This document shows positions 46,429-55,971 of a DNA stretch of 64,000 bases, piece by piece. The stretch is from Lysobacterales bacterium. Its GTDB lineage: Bacteria > Pseudomonadota > Gammaproteobacteria > Xanthomonadales > BPKI01. A program made the position numbers and the translations under genes. Under the pieces are notes generated by a model. It saw nothing but the letters and a program-made list of their open reading frames with translations. It ran no database searches and had not been told where the DNA came from. Within the stretch, counting starts at the first letter, position 1. Each line of letters begins with the position of its first letter. Location: contig BPKI01000001.1 of NCBI GenBank assembly GCA_026005055.1, positions 1,488,001-1,552,000 of the forward strand. Reading direction: 5' to 3'.

Positions 46429-48879
46429 ATGAGTGAAATGCAAACCCCTAGGACCGACGAGCGTCTCCCCGTGCTGCCGCTCCGAGACGTGGTCGTATTC
46501 CCGCACATGGTCATCCCCCTCTTCGTCGGGCGGGAGAAGTCGGTGAAGGCGCTGGACCGGGCGATGAGCGAGCAGCGCCGGATCCTCCTGGTCGCGCAGC
46601 GCAGTCCCGAGACCGACGATCCTGGGGCGGCGGATCTCTATGAGGTGGGGACCACCGCGACCATCCTGCAGATGCTCAGGTTGCCCGATGGCACGATCAA
46701 GGTGTTGGTCGAGGGCGTCGAGCGCGCTCGCATCAAGGGTCTGGCTGAAGAGGGCGGCGCTCTGGTCGCGCAAGTCGAGGTCCAGGAGAACCTGCTCACC
46801 CGCTCGCCGCGGGAGTTCGAAGTGCTCTCGCGTTCACTGCTCAACACCTTCGAGCAGTTCGTGCAGATGAGCCAGAAACTTCCCGCCGAGCTGCTCACCA
46901 CCCTCGCAGCGATCGAAGATCCGGCGCGCCTTGCGGATACGATCGCCGCGCATCTGGGCGTGCGCATTCCCGACAAGCAGCGCGTGCTCGAGGCCCGCGA
47001 CGTTGGCGAGCGCATCGAGCTCTTGATCGGGCTCGTGGAGGCGGAAATCGACGTCCAACAGCTCGAGCGGCGCATCCGGGGCCGGGTCAAGTCGCAGATG
47101 GAGAAGAGCCAGCGCGAGTACTACCTCAACGAGCAGATGAAGGCGATCCAGAAGGAGCTCGGCGATCTCGACGAGAGCCACAATGAACTCGCCGAACTCG
47201 AGAAGAAGATCGCCGCCGCGGGGATGCCGAAAGACGTTGAGGCCAAGGCGCGGGCGGAGCTCAACAAGCTCAGGATGATGTCGCCGATGTCGGCGGAGGC
47301 CACGGTGGTGCGCAACTACCTCGACTGGCTGATCGCCGTGCCCTGGAACAAGCGCAGCCGCATCCGCAAGGACATCGCCGCCGCGCAGCGCGTGCTCGAC
47401 GCCGATCACTTCGGCCTGGAGAAGGTCAAGGAGCGGATCCTCGAGTACCTGGCCGTGCAGCAGCGGGTGAGGAAGTTGAAAGGTCCCATCCTCTGCCTCG
47501 TCGGCCCGCCCGGTGTGGGCAAGACCTCGCTCGGCCGTTCGATCGCCAAAGCGACCAACCGAAAGTTCGTGCGCGTGAGCCTGGGTGGGGTTCGCGACGA
47601 GGCGGAGATCCGGGGTCACCGCCGCACCTACATCGGCTCGCTGCCAGGGCGCATCATCCAGAATCTCGCCAAGGCCGGCACGAAGAATCCGCTGTTCGTG
47701 CTCGACGAGATCGACAAGATGAGCATGGACTTCCGCGGCGATCCCTCGGCGGCGCTGCTCGAAGTGCTCGACCCCGAGCAGAACCATGCCTTCAGCGATC
47801 ATTACCTGGAGGTGGACGTGGACCTCTCCGAGGTGATGTTCATCGCCACCGCCAACACCCTCAACATCCCTCCGGCGCTGCTCGACCGCATGGAGGTCAT
47901 TCGTATCCCTGGCTACACCGAGGAAGAGAAGCTCGCCATCGCCGAGCGCTACCTGGTGCCGAAGCAGCTCAAGGCCAACGGGCTCGGGCCCTCCGATCTC
48001 GTGATCACGCGCGATGCCTTGATCGGGATGATTCGCTACTACACCCGCGAGGCCGGTGTCCGCAACCTCGAACGCGAGATTGCCAAGGTCTGCCGCAAGG
48101 TGGTCAAGGAGCTGGCGCTCTCGGGAGCCTCGAGCAAACGCGGCGGCCGCCACAAGCCTCAGAGTCCGGTCACCATCGACGCGGATCGCCTCGAGCATTA
48201 CCTCGGGGTTCGGCAGTACGACTACGGCCGCGCCGAAACGCGCCACGAAGTCGGCCTGGTCACCGGGCTCGCCTGGACTCAGGTCGGTGGGGATCTGCTC
48301 AGCATCGAGGCCACGGTGGTGCCGGGTAAGGGCAAGCTGCTCTTGACCGGTCAGCTCGGCGAAGTCATGCGCGAGTCGGTGCAGGCCGCGCTCAGCGTCG
48401 TGCGGGCGCGCACCGACGCTTTGGGCATCGATCCGGAGTTCCACGCGAAGAACGACATCCACGTGCACGTGCCGGAGGGCGCGACGCCCAAGGACGGACC
48501 GAGCGCGGGGATCGGGATGTGCACGGCGCTGGTCTCGGCGCTAACCCGCATCCCGGTGCGGGCCGACGTCGCGATGACGGGCGAGATCACCTTGCGCGGT
48601 CGGGTTTTGCCCATCGGCGGTCTGAAGGAGAAGCTGCTCGCCGCGCAGCGAGGCGGCATTCGCACCGTGATCATTCCCGAGGAGAATCGCAAGGATCTCG
48701 CCGAGATCCCGGACAACGTGAAGTCGGGTCTCGAGATTCGCTGCGTGCGCTGGATCGATGAGGTGCTCGACATCGCCCTGAGCGAGCCGCTGCGTCCGGC
48801 GAAAGCCGCCGCCTGTACGATCCCGAGCGAAACCGTGGAAGGCTCAGCGGAAGGAGAGGGCGCTGTCCGTCCGCACTGA
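46429..48879 (+). CDS. lon: ATP-dependent protease Lon
   Basis: An 816-residue Lon protease degrading misfolded and regulatory proteins. In order: N-terminal substrate domain ([22 protein letters not shown]), coiled coil, AAA+ module with Walker [10 protein letters not shown], and C-terminal protease domain. The catalytic dyad is Ser692 ([10 protein letters not shown]) and Lys735 ([10 protein letters not shown]), with the same 43-residue spacing as in E. coli. A short insertion ([13 protein letters not shown]) precedes the protease domain. ATG 46429 follows GAGG by about 9 nt. Confidence 0.98.
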   Translation: MSEMQTPRTDERLPVLPLRDVVVFPHMVIPLFVGREKSVKALDRAMSEQRRILLVAQRSPETDDPGAADLYEVGTTATILQMLRLPDGTIKVLVEGVERARIKGLAEEGGALVAQVEVQENLLTRSPREFEVLSRSLLNTFEQFVQMSQKLPAELLTTLAAIEDPARLADTIAAHLGVRIPDKQRVLEARDVGERIELLIGLVEAEIDVQQLERRIRGRVKSQMEKSQREYYLNEQMKAIQKELGDLDESHNELAELEKKIAAAGMPKDVEAKARAELNKLRMMSPMSAEATVVRNYLDWLIAVPWNKRSRIRKDIAAAQRVLDADHFGLEKVKERILEYLAVQQRVRKLKGPILCLVGPPGVGKTSLGRSIAKATNRKFVRVSLGGVRDEAEIRGHRRTYIGSLPGRIIQNLAKAGTKNPLFVLDEIDKMSMDFRGDPSAALLEVLDPEQNHAFSDHYLEVDVDLSEVMFIATANTLNIPPALLDRMEVIRIPGYTEEEKLAIAERYLVPKQLKANGLGPSDLVITRDALIGMIRYYTREAGVRNLEREIAKVCRKVVKELALSGASSKRGGRHKPQSPVTIDADRLEHYLGVRQYDYGRAETRHEVGLVTGLAWTQVGGDLLSIEATVVPGKGKLLLTGQLGEVMRESVQAALSVVRARTDALGIDPEFHAKNDIHVHVPEGATPKDGPSAGIGMCTALVSALTRIPVRADVAMTGEITLRGRVLPIGGLKEKLLAAQRGGIRTVIIPEENRKDLAEIPDNVKSGLEIRCVRWIDEVLDIALSEPLRPAKAAACTIPSETVEGSAEGEGAVRPH

Positions 48880-48922
48880 CCGAGAGAGGCTCGGCAGCCG
48901 GCCAGCGAGGCGAGTCGCTTCC

Positions 48923-48951
48923 TTGCGTGCATTCGGGCAGGCTGGTATAAA
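48923..48951 (+). promoter_or_regulatory. Sigma-70 promoter for hupB
   Basis: TTGCGT (48923-48928), 17 bp and TATAAA (48946-48951). The leader to hupB would be about 130 nt; that leader shows no ORF. Confidence 0.65.
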
Positions 48952-49088
48952 ACCGCGACGCCGCATTCGATCGGGTCGAGGCGGCGGAGCCACGCGGGTC
49001 GTTCGCGTCCGAGGGGGTTGAGCGCGGCGGCCCACCCATCCCCAATCCACCGAGCCTAGGGCCCGAGAGGGCCATGAGGGAGTGATCG

Positions 49089-49361
49089 ATGAACAAAGCA
49101 GAATTCGTCGGCGCGGTCGCCGAGAAATGCAAGATGAGCAAGTCCCAGGCCGCAGAGGCGGTCGATGCCATGGTGGAGGTCCTGAAGAAGGCCCTCAAGA
49201 AGGGAGAGAGCGTGACGCTCGTCGGATTCGGCACCTTCTCGGTGCGAAAGCGCGCCGCTCGCGAGGGCCGTAATCCGCGCACCGGCCAGACGATCAAGAT
49301 CAAGGCCAGCAAGACGCCCGTCTTCAAGGCTGGAAAGGCCTTCAAGGATGCCGTAAACTGA
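49089..49361 (+). CDS. hupB: DNA-binding protein HU-beta
   Basis: A 90-residue HU protein that bends DNA as a dimer. The sequence is standard: [48 protein letters not shown] (DNA-binding beta arm with the intercalating RNPxTG proline), and a final [11 protein letters not shown]. It sits between lon and the tRNA-Val/Asp pair, as in Xanthomonadales. Confidence 0.98.
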   Translation: MNKAEFVGAVAEKCKMSKSQAAEAVDAMVEVLKKALKKGESVTLVGFGTFSVRKRAAREGRNPRTGQTIKIKASKTPVFKAGKAFKDAVN

Positions 49362-49374
49362 GGCGCTCGCCCTC

Positions 49375-49450
49375 GGGTGCTTAGCTCAGCGGGTAGAGCA
49401 TCGCCTTTACACGGCGAGGGTCGGGGGTTCGAACCCCTCAGCACCCACCA
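49375..49450 (+). tRNA. tRNA-Val(TAC)
   Basis: 76 nt. GGGTGCT pairs with AGCACCC, then A and CCA. CGCC/GGCG encloses TTTACAC, anticodon TAC. It starts 13 bp after the hupB stop and may share its transcript. Confidence 0.97.
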
Positions 49451-49483
49451 GGGAACGTCAGTTCAGGAAGTTCATACGTCTCG

Positions 49484-49560
49484 GGAGTGGTAGTTCAGCT
49501 GGTCAGAATACCGGCCTGTCACGCCGGGGGTCGCGGGTTCGAGTCCCGTCCACTCCGCCA
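49484..49560 (+). tRNA. tRNA-Asp(GTC)
   Basis: 77 nt. GGAGTGG pairs with CCACTCC, then G and CCA. CCGGC/GCCGG encloses CTGTCAC, anticodon GTC. Confidence 0.97.
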
Positions 49561-49567
49561 CTGATTC

Positions 49568-49591
49568 GAAAGGCGCCGCTCGGCGCCTTTC
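49568..49591 (+). terminator. Hairpin terminator after tRNA-Asp
   Basis: GAAAGGCGCC, loop GCTC, GGCGCCTTTC: a perfect 10-bp stem followed by a short T-rich GTCTTT. It would close the hupB-tRNA transcript. Confidence 0.7.
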
Positions 49592-49681
49592 GTCTTTCAT
49601 GCCTGCCCTCATCGCGGCTTGCCGCGGAGCGGGTTTTGCCGCTACTGTTTCAGGTTTGCACGTCCCTTCAGAGACGCTCTC

Positions 49682-51592
49682 ATGCTGCAGGCGCTGCGCG
49701 AGAAGATGACCGGTTGGATGGCCCTCCTGGTCATCGGTCTGCTCATCATCCCCTTCGCCTTCTTCGGCATCGATCAGTATTTCACCGGCCTGCGCGACAC
49801 TTGGGTGGCCAAGGTCGAGGATCGCGAGATCACGCCGGAAGCGCTGCGTCGGCGCCTCGAGGAAACGAGGCAACAGATGCGACGTTTCCTCGGTCAGGCC
49901 TATGACGCTCGACTGTTCGAGACGCCGCAGTGGCGCCGGCAGGTGCTCGACCAGATGATCCTCGAGGAAGCCATCGCGCTCATGGCCGATCGTCTCGGCG
50001 TCGTGATCCCTGCCGAACGCTTGCGCCGCGAGATCCTCGGGATCGAGGTCCTGCAGAGAGATGGGGTCTTCGATGCGGAACTCTACCAGCGCCTGCTTCG
50101 GGCGCAGGGACTGACGGCCCAGAGCTTTGAGGAGCGTCTGCGCCGCGAGCTCTTGCTCCGAGAGTGGCCACAGCAGGTCGCGGTCTCGGCCTTGGTGACC
50201 GATGCCGAAGTCGACCGTTTCCTCGCTTTGGAGGGACAGGAGCGGGATCTCGCCTTCCTCGAACTCCCCGCGCCGGAGCTCGCGGCGGAGCCGGCCGAGG
50301 AGGCGCTTCGCACGTGGTACGAGCAGCATCTCGACCGTTTCCGCGAACCCGAGAAGGTCGTCATCGAGTATGTGGAGCTGCGCGAGTCCGAACTCGCGCC
50401 GGAGGTGAGCGTCGATGAGGCCGAGCTGAGGCGCCGTTACGAGGAACAGCGCCACCGTTTCGTGCGACCCGAGCAGCGGCATGTCGCGCATATCCTCGTG
50501 ACACCCAAGGGCGCGGACGCGGACTCGGAAAAGGCCGCGCTGGCGACGGCGCAGGAGCTGCGTCGCCAGCTCGATGAGGGTGCCGACTTCGCCGCGCTCG
50601 CCCGCGAGCACTCCGACGATCCCGGCTCGAAGGCTTCAGGCGGAGACCTCGGCTGGATCGAAAAAGGAATGACCGATCCGGCTTTTGAGGAAGCGGTGTT
50701 CGCCGCAGAGCCCGGTCAGTTGATCGGGCCTCTGCGCGGTGCGAGCGGTTATCACCTGATCCGTGTGCTCGAGGTTCGACGCGAGGAAGGCCGTACCTTC
50801 GATGAGGTACGCGAGGAATTGCTCGCCGAGATGATCGCGGGCGAGCGCGAGCGGCGTTACCTCGAACTCACGGGGCGCCTCCAGGATCTCGTATATCGGG
50901 ATCCGACCTCGCTCGCGCCGGTCGCGGAGGCCCTCGGCGTCGAAATCAAGAGCGAGGGGCCTTTCGACCGCAACGGAGGTCCCGGCATCGCCGCCCATCC
51001 GGAAGTGATCGCTCAGGCCTTTTCCGATCTGGTGCTGGTCGATGGGCAGACCAGCGAACCGATCGAAATCGACCGTGGTCACACGGTGGTGCTGAGGGTG
51101 CGGGAGCATCTGCCGGCGCGAGTAAAGCCCTTCGAGGACGTTCGCGCCGGGGTGCTGGAGGCTTATCGCGCCGACTCGCGCGAGCAACTGGGTCGGGAGC
51201 GCGCCGAGGCGCTGCTCGCGCGGCTCCGCGAGGGTTCGGCGACGCTCGACTCGATCGCGCAGGAGCTCGGAATCCAACCGCGGCGAGAAAACGGCGTGCG
51301 CCGTCAGGCCGCAGCGCTGGATTCGCGTTTGCTCGCCGAGGCGTTCAAGCTGCCGACGCCCCAAGGCGCTCCGGAACGCGCCTTGGTCGCGCTCGGCGAT
51401 GGTCGTTACGCGATCCTCGAGGTGAGCGGTGTGCGCGATGCCGATCCGCAAAACGCCTCTGCGGAAGCTCGCCGGGCGGCGCGGGAGAGGCTGCGGGCGG
51501 ATCGGGAGACGCGGGAACGGCAGGCTTTCCTCGAGGCGCTTCGAGCGCAGCTCAACGTCCGCATCGCCGAGGACCGGCTCGCCCAGATCTGA
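49682..51592 (+). CDS. ppiD: Periplasmic folding chaperone PpiD (parvulin domain)
   Basis: A 636-residue inner-membrane-anchored chaperone. One N-terminal helix (MALLVIGLLIIPFAFFGI) is followed by a SurA-like N-terminal domain, a parvulin PPIC domain from about 264 to 360 (HVAHILVTPKG, GADFAALAREHSDDPGSKASGGDLGWIEKG, GYHLIRVLEVR) and a second helical/PPIase-like domain. PpiD assists newly exported proteins near the Sec translocon. ATG 49682 was chosen just before the membrane helix. It converges with fabI, the stops being 9 bp apart. Confidence 0.93.
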   Translation: MLQALREKMTGWMALLVIGLLIIPFAFFGIDQYFTGLRDTWVAKVEDREITPEALRRRLEETRQQMRRFLGQAYDARLFETPQWRRQVLDQMILEEAIALMADRLGVVIPAERLRREILGIEVLQRDGVFDAELYQRLLRAQGLTAQSFEERLRRELLLREWPQQVAVSALVTDAEVDRFLALEGQERDLAFLELPAPELAAEPAEEALRTWYEQHLDRFREPEKVVIEYVELRESELAPEVSVDEAELRRRYEEQRHRFVRPEQRHVAHILVTPKGADADSEKAALATAQELRRQLDEGADFAALAREHSDDPGSKASGGDLGWIEKGMTDPAFEEAVFAAEPGQLIGPLRGASGYHLIRVLEVRREEGRTFDEVREELLAEMIAGERERRYLELTGRLQDLVYRDPTSLAPVAEALGVEIKSEGPFDRNGGPGIAAHPEVIAQAFSDLVLVDGQTSEPIEIDRGHTVVLRVREHLPARVKPFEDVRAGVLEAYRADSREQLGRERAEALLARLREGSATLDSIAQELGIQPRRENGVRRQAAALDSRLLAEAFKLPTPQGAPERALVALGDGRYAILEVSGVRDADPQNASAEARRAARERLRADRETRERQAFLEALRAQLNVRIAEDRLAQI

Positions 51593-51601
51593 GCCGCGGA
51601 C

Positions 51602-52396
51602 TCAGGACTCGTCCAGGCCGGTCATCCCGATGATGTGGTAGCCGGCATCCACGTAAATCGTCTCGCCGGTGATGCCGGCGGCAAGGGGCGAGGCGAGGAA
51701 AGCCGCCGCGTTGCCCACGTCCTCGATGCTCACGCTCCGGCGAAGGGGCGCGTGGCGTTCCACATGCGAGAGCATCTTGCGGAAGCCCGCGATGCCCGCT
51801 GCCGCCAGCGTCTTGATCGGACCGGCGGAGATCGCATTGACCCGGATGCCCTGGGCGCCGAGTTCGAGCGCGAGGTATCGAACGCAGGATTCGAGACTCG
51901 CCTTGGCCGGGCCCATCACGTTGTAGTGGGCCAGCGCGCGCTCGGCGCCGAGGTAGCTCAGGGTGAGGACCGAGCCTCGGCGCGAGGCGAGCGAGGCGCG
52001 TAGCGTCTTGCACAGCGCGACGAGGCTGTAGGCGGAGACTTCGTGGGCGATGCGGAAGGCTTCTCGATCGAGTCCATCGAGGAACCCGCCCTGCAGGGCC
52101 TCGCGCGGCGCATAGGCGACCGAATGAACGAGGCAGTCCAAACCCTCCGGCCAGGTGGCCGCGACCCGAGCGGCGAGCGCCTCGATCTCGCGGTCCTCGG
52201 CCACGTCGAGCGGCGCCACGAAAGCCGCGCCGAAGGTCTCCGCGGCCTCTTCGACGCGGGGGCGCAGCTTGTCGTTTTGGTAAGTGAATGCGAGTTCGGC
52301 GCCTTCACGGCGCATGGCCGCGGCGATGCCCCAAGCGATCGAGCGGTTGCTCGCCACGCCGATGATGAGTGCGCGCTGGCCGTGGAGGAAGCCCAT
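51602..52396 (-). CDS. fabI: Enoyl-ACP reductase FabI
   Basis: A 264-residue NADH-dependent enoyl-[acyl-carrier-protein] reductase that completes each cycle of fatty acid elongation. The catalytic set Tyr148, Tyr158 and Lys165 is present ([19 protein letters not shown]), with the FabI glycine motif [15 protein letters not shown]. It is the target of triclosan. ATG 52396 lacks a ribosome binding site: the bases before it read TTCCTCCTC on the coding strand, the reverse of a Shine-Dalgarno, so initiation may be weak or depend on another feature. gloB lies 34 bp upstream on the same strand, so the two may share a transcript. Confidence 0.96.
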   Translation of the reverse strand: MGFLHGQRALIIGVASNRSIAWGIAAAMRREGAELAFTYQNDKLRPRVEEAAETFGAAFVAPLDVAEDREIEALAARVAATWPEGLDCLVHSVAYAPREALQGGFLDGLDREAFRIAHEVSAYSLVALCKTLRASLASRRGSVLTLSYLGAERALAHYNVMGPAKASLESCVRYLALELGAQGIRVNAISAGPIKTLAAAGIAGFRKMLSHVERHAPLRRSVSIEDVGNAAAFLASPLAAGITGETIYVDAGYHIIGMTGLDES

Positions 52397-52430
52397 GAGG
52401 AGGAATACTGCCGCGAAAGGGGCGCTTAGT

Positions 52431-53243
52431 CTAAGGCATCCTCGGCGGGGATCGCAGCGCGCTCGGGAAACGATCCTTCGCGGCTCGCAGCGCCGCGAAA
52501 ACCGCGACCGGATCGCCATCGGCGAGGCCGACCGCGCGCTTGACGGCGGGCTCCCGGCAGCGCAGGAAGGGATTGGTCTGCCGTTCGCGAGCGATGGTGC
52601 TCGGCAAAGTGGGGAGTCCGGCCTCGCGCAGCCGTTCGGCTTCGGCAGCGCGGCTGCGCAGCCCTGGGTTGTCGGGCTCGATGGTGAGGGCGAATGCGGC
52701 ATTGGCCAGCGTGTACTCGTGCGCGGGGCAGACGAGGGTCTCGCCGGGCAGCTTCGCAAGCCGTTCGAGGGAGGCGTGGAGCGCTTCGGCCGAGCCCTCG
52801 AAGATGCGCCCGCAACCCAAGCTGAAGAGGGTATCGCCGCAGAAGAGCACGCCTGAACCGAAGTAACCGACGTGCGTTCGGGTATGTCCAGGAAGCGCGA
52901 GCACCTCCAAATCGAGCTCGAGGGCGGGAAGGCGAATGCGGTCGCCCCCCGTGACCTCATGCTGCACGCAGGCGATGCGGGGATCCCGAGGACCGTACAC
53001 GGCGGCCCCAGTCGCTTTGCGGATGTCCTCCGCTCCCGCGATGTGATCGGCGTGGTGGTGGGTCAGGAGGATGGCGACGGCCTCGAGCCCTTCGGCATCG
53101 AGTCGGGCGAGGACGGGCGCGGCCTCGCCTGGATCGACGATCAGGCAGTGGCCTCCCCTTGCCCACAGCCACACATAGTTGTCGGCGAGGATCGGGACGG
53201 GGAACAGCCTTCGTCGGTTCGAGCTTGAGCGCGTGGAGCTCAT
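52431..53243 (-). CDS. gloB: Hydroxyacylglutathione hydrolase (glyoxalase II)
   Basis: A 270-residue metallo-beta-lactamase-fold enzyme that hydrolyses S-D-lactoylglutathione in methylglyoxal detoxification. The dinuclear metal site THHHADH (61-67) is complete, with later ligands in [24 protein letters not shown] and CPAHEY, and the substrate-binding NPFLRC near the end. It is divergent from rnhA, a very common gloB-rnhA-dnaQ neighbourhood. Confidence 0.95.
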   Translation of the reverse strand: MSSTRSSSNRRRLFPVPILADNYVWLWARGGHCLIVDPGEAAPVLARLDAEGLEAVAILLTHHHADHIAGAEDIRKATGAAVYGPRDPRIACVQHEVTGGDRIRLPALELDLEVLALPGHTRTHVGYFGSGVLFCGDTLFSLGCGRIFEGSAEALHASLERLAKLPGETLVCPAHEYTLANAAFALTIEPDNPGLRSRAAEAERLREAGLPTLPSTIARERQTNPFLRCREPAVKRAVGLADGDPVAVFAALRAAKDRFPSALRSPPRMP

Positions 53244-53332
53244 CGTTGGACAATCTCCGACATGATTCCGATCGGCACAAGTGGCGGCGATCAGGACTTC
53301 GCGAGACGGGCATCCGAAAGGGGCCGCCGGTA

Positions 53333-53800
53333 ATGGATGCGGAATCGCATCGTGACCTGGTGGAGATCGTGACCGATGGGGCCTGTATCGGAAATCCCGG
53401 TCCGGGTGGCTGGGCGGCGCTGCTTCGCTACCGCGGACGAGAGCGGATCCTGGTGGGCGGCGCGCCGGAGACGACCAACAATCGCATGGAGCTGACTGCG
53501 GCGCTTCAGGCCCTGCGTGCGCTCAAGCGCGCTTGCCGGGTCCGGCTCCACACCGATTCGCGCTATTTGCGAGACGGCATCGAGCGTTGGCTCGCGACTT
53601 GGCAAGCGAAGGGCTGGCGCACGGCCGATGGCAAGACGGTGCGCAACCGCGATCTTTGGGAAGATCTCGATCGAGAGCGCGGCCGTCACGAGATCGAGTG
53701 GGTGTGGGTGAAGGCTCATGCCGGCCATCCCGACAACGAGCGCGTCGATCGGCTGGCGCGGGAGGAGGCACGGCGGCAGGCGAGGGGTCGGGAATCGTGA
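53333..53800 (+). CDS. rnhA: Ribonuclease HI
   Basis: A 155-residue RNase H that removes RNA from RNA-DNA hybrids. The four carboxylates are Asp15 ([11 protein letters not shown]), Glu53 (NNRMELTA), Asp75 (HTDSRYL) and Asp139, with the catalytic His129 in [16 protein letters not shown] 53333 gives the family length; earlier frames run through gloB. dnaQ overlaps its stop (GTGA). Confidence 0.97.
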   Translation: MDAESHRDLVEIVTDGACIGNPGPGGWAALLRYRGRERILVGGAPETTNNRMELTAALQALRALKRACRVRLHTDSRYLRDGIERWLATWQAKGWRTADGKTVRNRDLWEDLDRERGRHEIEWVWVKAHAGHPDNERVDRLAREEARRQARGRES

Positions 53801-54516
53801 GGGCGCGCCAGGTTTTCTTGGACACCGAGACCACGGGCTTGCGGGTCGAAGAGGGTCACCGGATCATCGAGATCGCCTGCCTGGAGATGATCGGCCGCCG
53901 CCTGAGCGGTCGGCGGTTCCACACCTTTCTCAATCCGGAGCGGGACATCGAGGAGGGCGCTCAGAAAGTCCACGGCATCGAACTCGCCTCGCTGCGCGAC
54001 AAGCCGCGTTTCGCCGAGATCGCGGATCCCTTGCTCGATTTCCTCGAAGACTCGGAGATCCTCGCGCACAACGCGGCCTTCGACGTCGGCTTCGTCGAAG
54101 CCGAGCTCGAGCGCTGCGGTGCGCGGGTGCGCCGCCTGCGGGATATCGCCTCGGTGACCGATACCCTGGCGCTGGCGCGGCGCCTCTTTCCGGGGCAGCC
54201 GGCCAGTCTCGACCGACTTTGCCGGCGCTTCGGCATCGATCTCAGCCGACGGATCCATCACGGCGCTCTGCTCGATGCGGAGCTGCTCGCCGAGCTCTAT
54301 CTGCGCATGACCCAGGGTCAGACCAGCCTCGAATTGCCCTCTGCCGAAGCCGATCCGGGGGTCGTAAGTCCGCTGAGCGATGGCGGCGGGTCGGGCGCTC
54401 TGGTGATTCGGCGAGCGGAGGCAAGCGAGCGCGAACGCCATCAGAGGCGGTTGGAGGCGATTCAGAAGCGTGCGGGCGCCTGTCTGTGGAACCTGCTCGA
54501 GGGCGGCTCGAGCTGA
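53797..54516 (+). CDS. dnaQ: DNA polymerase III epsilon subunit (proofreading exonuclease)
   Basis: A 239-residue DEDDh 3'-5' exonuclease. The catalytic residues are Asp9 and Glu11 (LDTETTG), Asp96 ([10 protein letters not shown]), His155 and Asp160 ([16 protein letters not shown]). The C-terminal tail, Glu/Arg-rich with a final LWNLLEGG, would bind the polymerase alpha subunit. It starts at GTG 53797 in the rnhA stop. Length matches E. coli DnaQ (243). Confidence 0.96.
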   Translation: MRARQVFLDTETTGLRVEEGHRIIEIACLEMIGRRLSGRRFHTFLNPERDIEEGAQKVHGIELASLRDKPRFAEIADPLLDFLEDSEILAHNAAFDVGFVEAELERCGARVRRLRDIASVTDTLALARRLFPGQPASLDRLCRRFGIDLSRRIHHGALLDAELLAELYLRMTQGQTSLELPSAEADPGVVSPLSDGGGSGALVIRRAEASERERHQRRLEAIQKRAGACLWNLLEGGSS

Positions 54517-54551
54517 GCGAGGGACGGTCATGGCTGGCGCCGCTTCGGTGG

Positions 54552-54557
54552 CATAAT
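54552..54557 (+). promoter_or_regulatory. Possible -10 element for the multiheme cytochrome
   Basis: CATAAT lies 30 bp before the ATG at 54588; the -35 is weak. Confidence 0.35.
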
Positions 54558-54587
54558 GCGTTCGTTGGTCCGTGGGGAGCGCAGGCG

Positions 54588-55901
54588 ATGAACCGTGCGA
54601 TCGGTTGGGGGGCGGTGCTCGTCTTCGCCACGGCGGAGACATCCGCAGTCGGCGTCGTCGAGCGGATTGCGGCGCACGCCCATCAGGGGGTGGCGAGCTG
54701 CGCGAGCAGCGTCTGCCATGGCGCGGCGGAGTCACCCGGCTCGAGCCGCGTCCGTCAAGACGAGGTGGCGATCTGGCAGGATCGCGATCCCCATGCGCGC
54801 GCCTATCGAACCCTGCTCAGTGAGGCCTCGCGACGGATCGCGGCGAACCTGGGCCTGCGCGCCGCCCACGAGGCGCCAGAGTGCCTGGTCTGCCACACGG
54901 ATTTCGTGCCGCCGGAGAAGCGCGGCGAACGTTTCCAGATCAGCGAAGGGGTGGGCTGCGAGGCTTGCCATGGCGGCGCGGAACGATGGCTTTCCTCGCA
55001 CGCGCAGGCTGGCGTCCCGCACGCGGAGAACATCGCCCTCGGAATGTACCCCACGTCCGATCCGCAGGCGCGCGCGGCGCTTTGCCTGTCCTGCCACATG
55101 GGCACGGTGGATCGTCCGATCACGCACCGGATCATGGGTGCGGGCCATCCGCGCCTCTCGTTCGAGCTCGACACCTTCACCTGGATGTACCCGCATTACG
55201 ATTTCGACGAGGATTACCGGGCGCGCAAGGGTGAGGTCAACGGACTTCGCGACTGGGCCATCGGTCAAGGGGTTGCCGCACGGGTGCTTTTGCAGCGGCT
55301 TGCTGATGAACAGGCGGGGCGCGACGGGCTGTTTCCTGAGCTTGCGCTCTTCGATTGCCACGCCTGCCATCGCTCGCTGAAAGAACGCCGCTGGCAGCCG
55401 CGGTCGGGGACGGGCTTGCCGCCGGGCGTGGTCCGGCTCAACGACAGCCACCTCGTCATGTTCCGCCACGTGCTCGCGATCGTGGCACCGGAAAGGCGTG
55501 CGCGTCTGCTCGAGCTCACGCGCGAGCTCCATGCCGCTAGCCAGCGCGACTTCGCGAGCACGCGGGCCGTCGCCCGACGGCTTTCCGAGCTCATCACCGA
55601 GTCGTTGCCGCGCGTGGCCTCGCATCCGTTCGGGAAAGACGATGCGGGCCGATTGCTCGATTCGGTGCTCGCCGAGGCCGAGCGGGGCGAGTACGCCGAT
55701 TTCGCCGCGGCGGAGCAGGCGGCGATGGCGGTCTCATCCCTGGTCGCTGCTTTCGAGAGCCTCGGCCTCATCGATTCGTCCCGGGTTGAGCGCGCCCGAT
55801 CCCGTCTCGACGCCCTCTATGCGACGCTCGACGATGAGGATCGCTATCAACCCGCCCGCCTGCTTGCGGCCTTGCGCGAGCTGCGCACCGAGGTCCGATG
55901 A
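54588..55901 (+). CDS. Periplasmic five-heme cytochrome c (cytochrome c-554-like)
   Basis: A 437-residue exported protein with a signal peptide ending near residue 20. Five heme-attachment motifs are seen: an unusual CASSVCH (Cys38-Cys43, CX4CH), then CLVCH (99), CEACH (124), CLSCH (166) and CHACH (257). Spacing and the GHPRLSFELDTFTWMYPHY stretch resemble the cytochrome c-554 family of electron carriers. After about residue 280 there is a heme-free helical domain of about 150 residues. No partner reductase is nearby, so electron donor and acceptor are unknown. Maturation would use the Ccm system at 19202-26435. Confidence 0.83.
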   Translation: MNRAIGWGAVLVFATAETSAVGVVERIAAHAHQGVASCASSVCHGAAESPGSSRVRQDEVAIWQDRDPHARAYRTLLSEASRRIAANLGLRAAHEAPECLVCHTDFVPPEKRGERFQISEGVGCEACHGGAERWLSSHAQAGVPHAENIALGMYPTSDPQARAALCLSCHMGTVDRPITHRIMGAGHPRLSFELDTFTWMYPHYDFDEDYRARKGEVNGLRDWAIGQGVAARVLLQRLADEQAGRDGLFPELALFDCHACHRSLKERRWQPRSGTGLPPGVVRLNDSHLVMFRHVLAIVAPERRARLLELTRELHAASQRDFASTRAVARRLSELITESLPRVASHPFGKDDAGRLLDSVLAEAERGEYADFAAAEQAAMAVSSLVAAFESLGLIDSSRVERARSRLDALYATLDDEDRYQPARLLAALRELRTEVR

Positions 55902-55971
55902 TGCGCTCTCGACGATGACACGGCCGCCCTGCCCCTGTGCGTGGGTGTGTGGCCGTTGCTCCTGATCGGCG

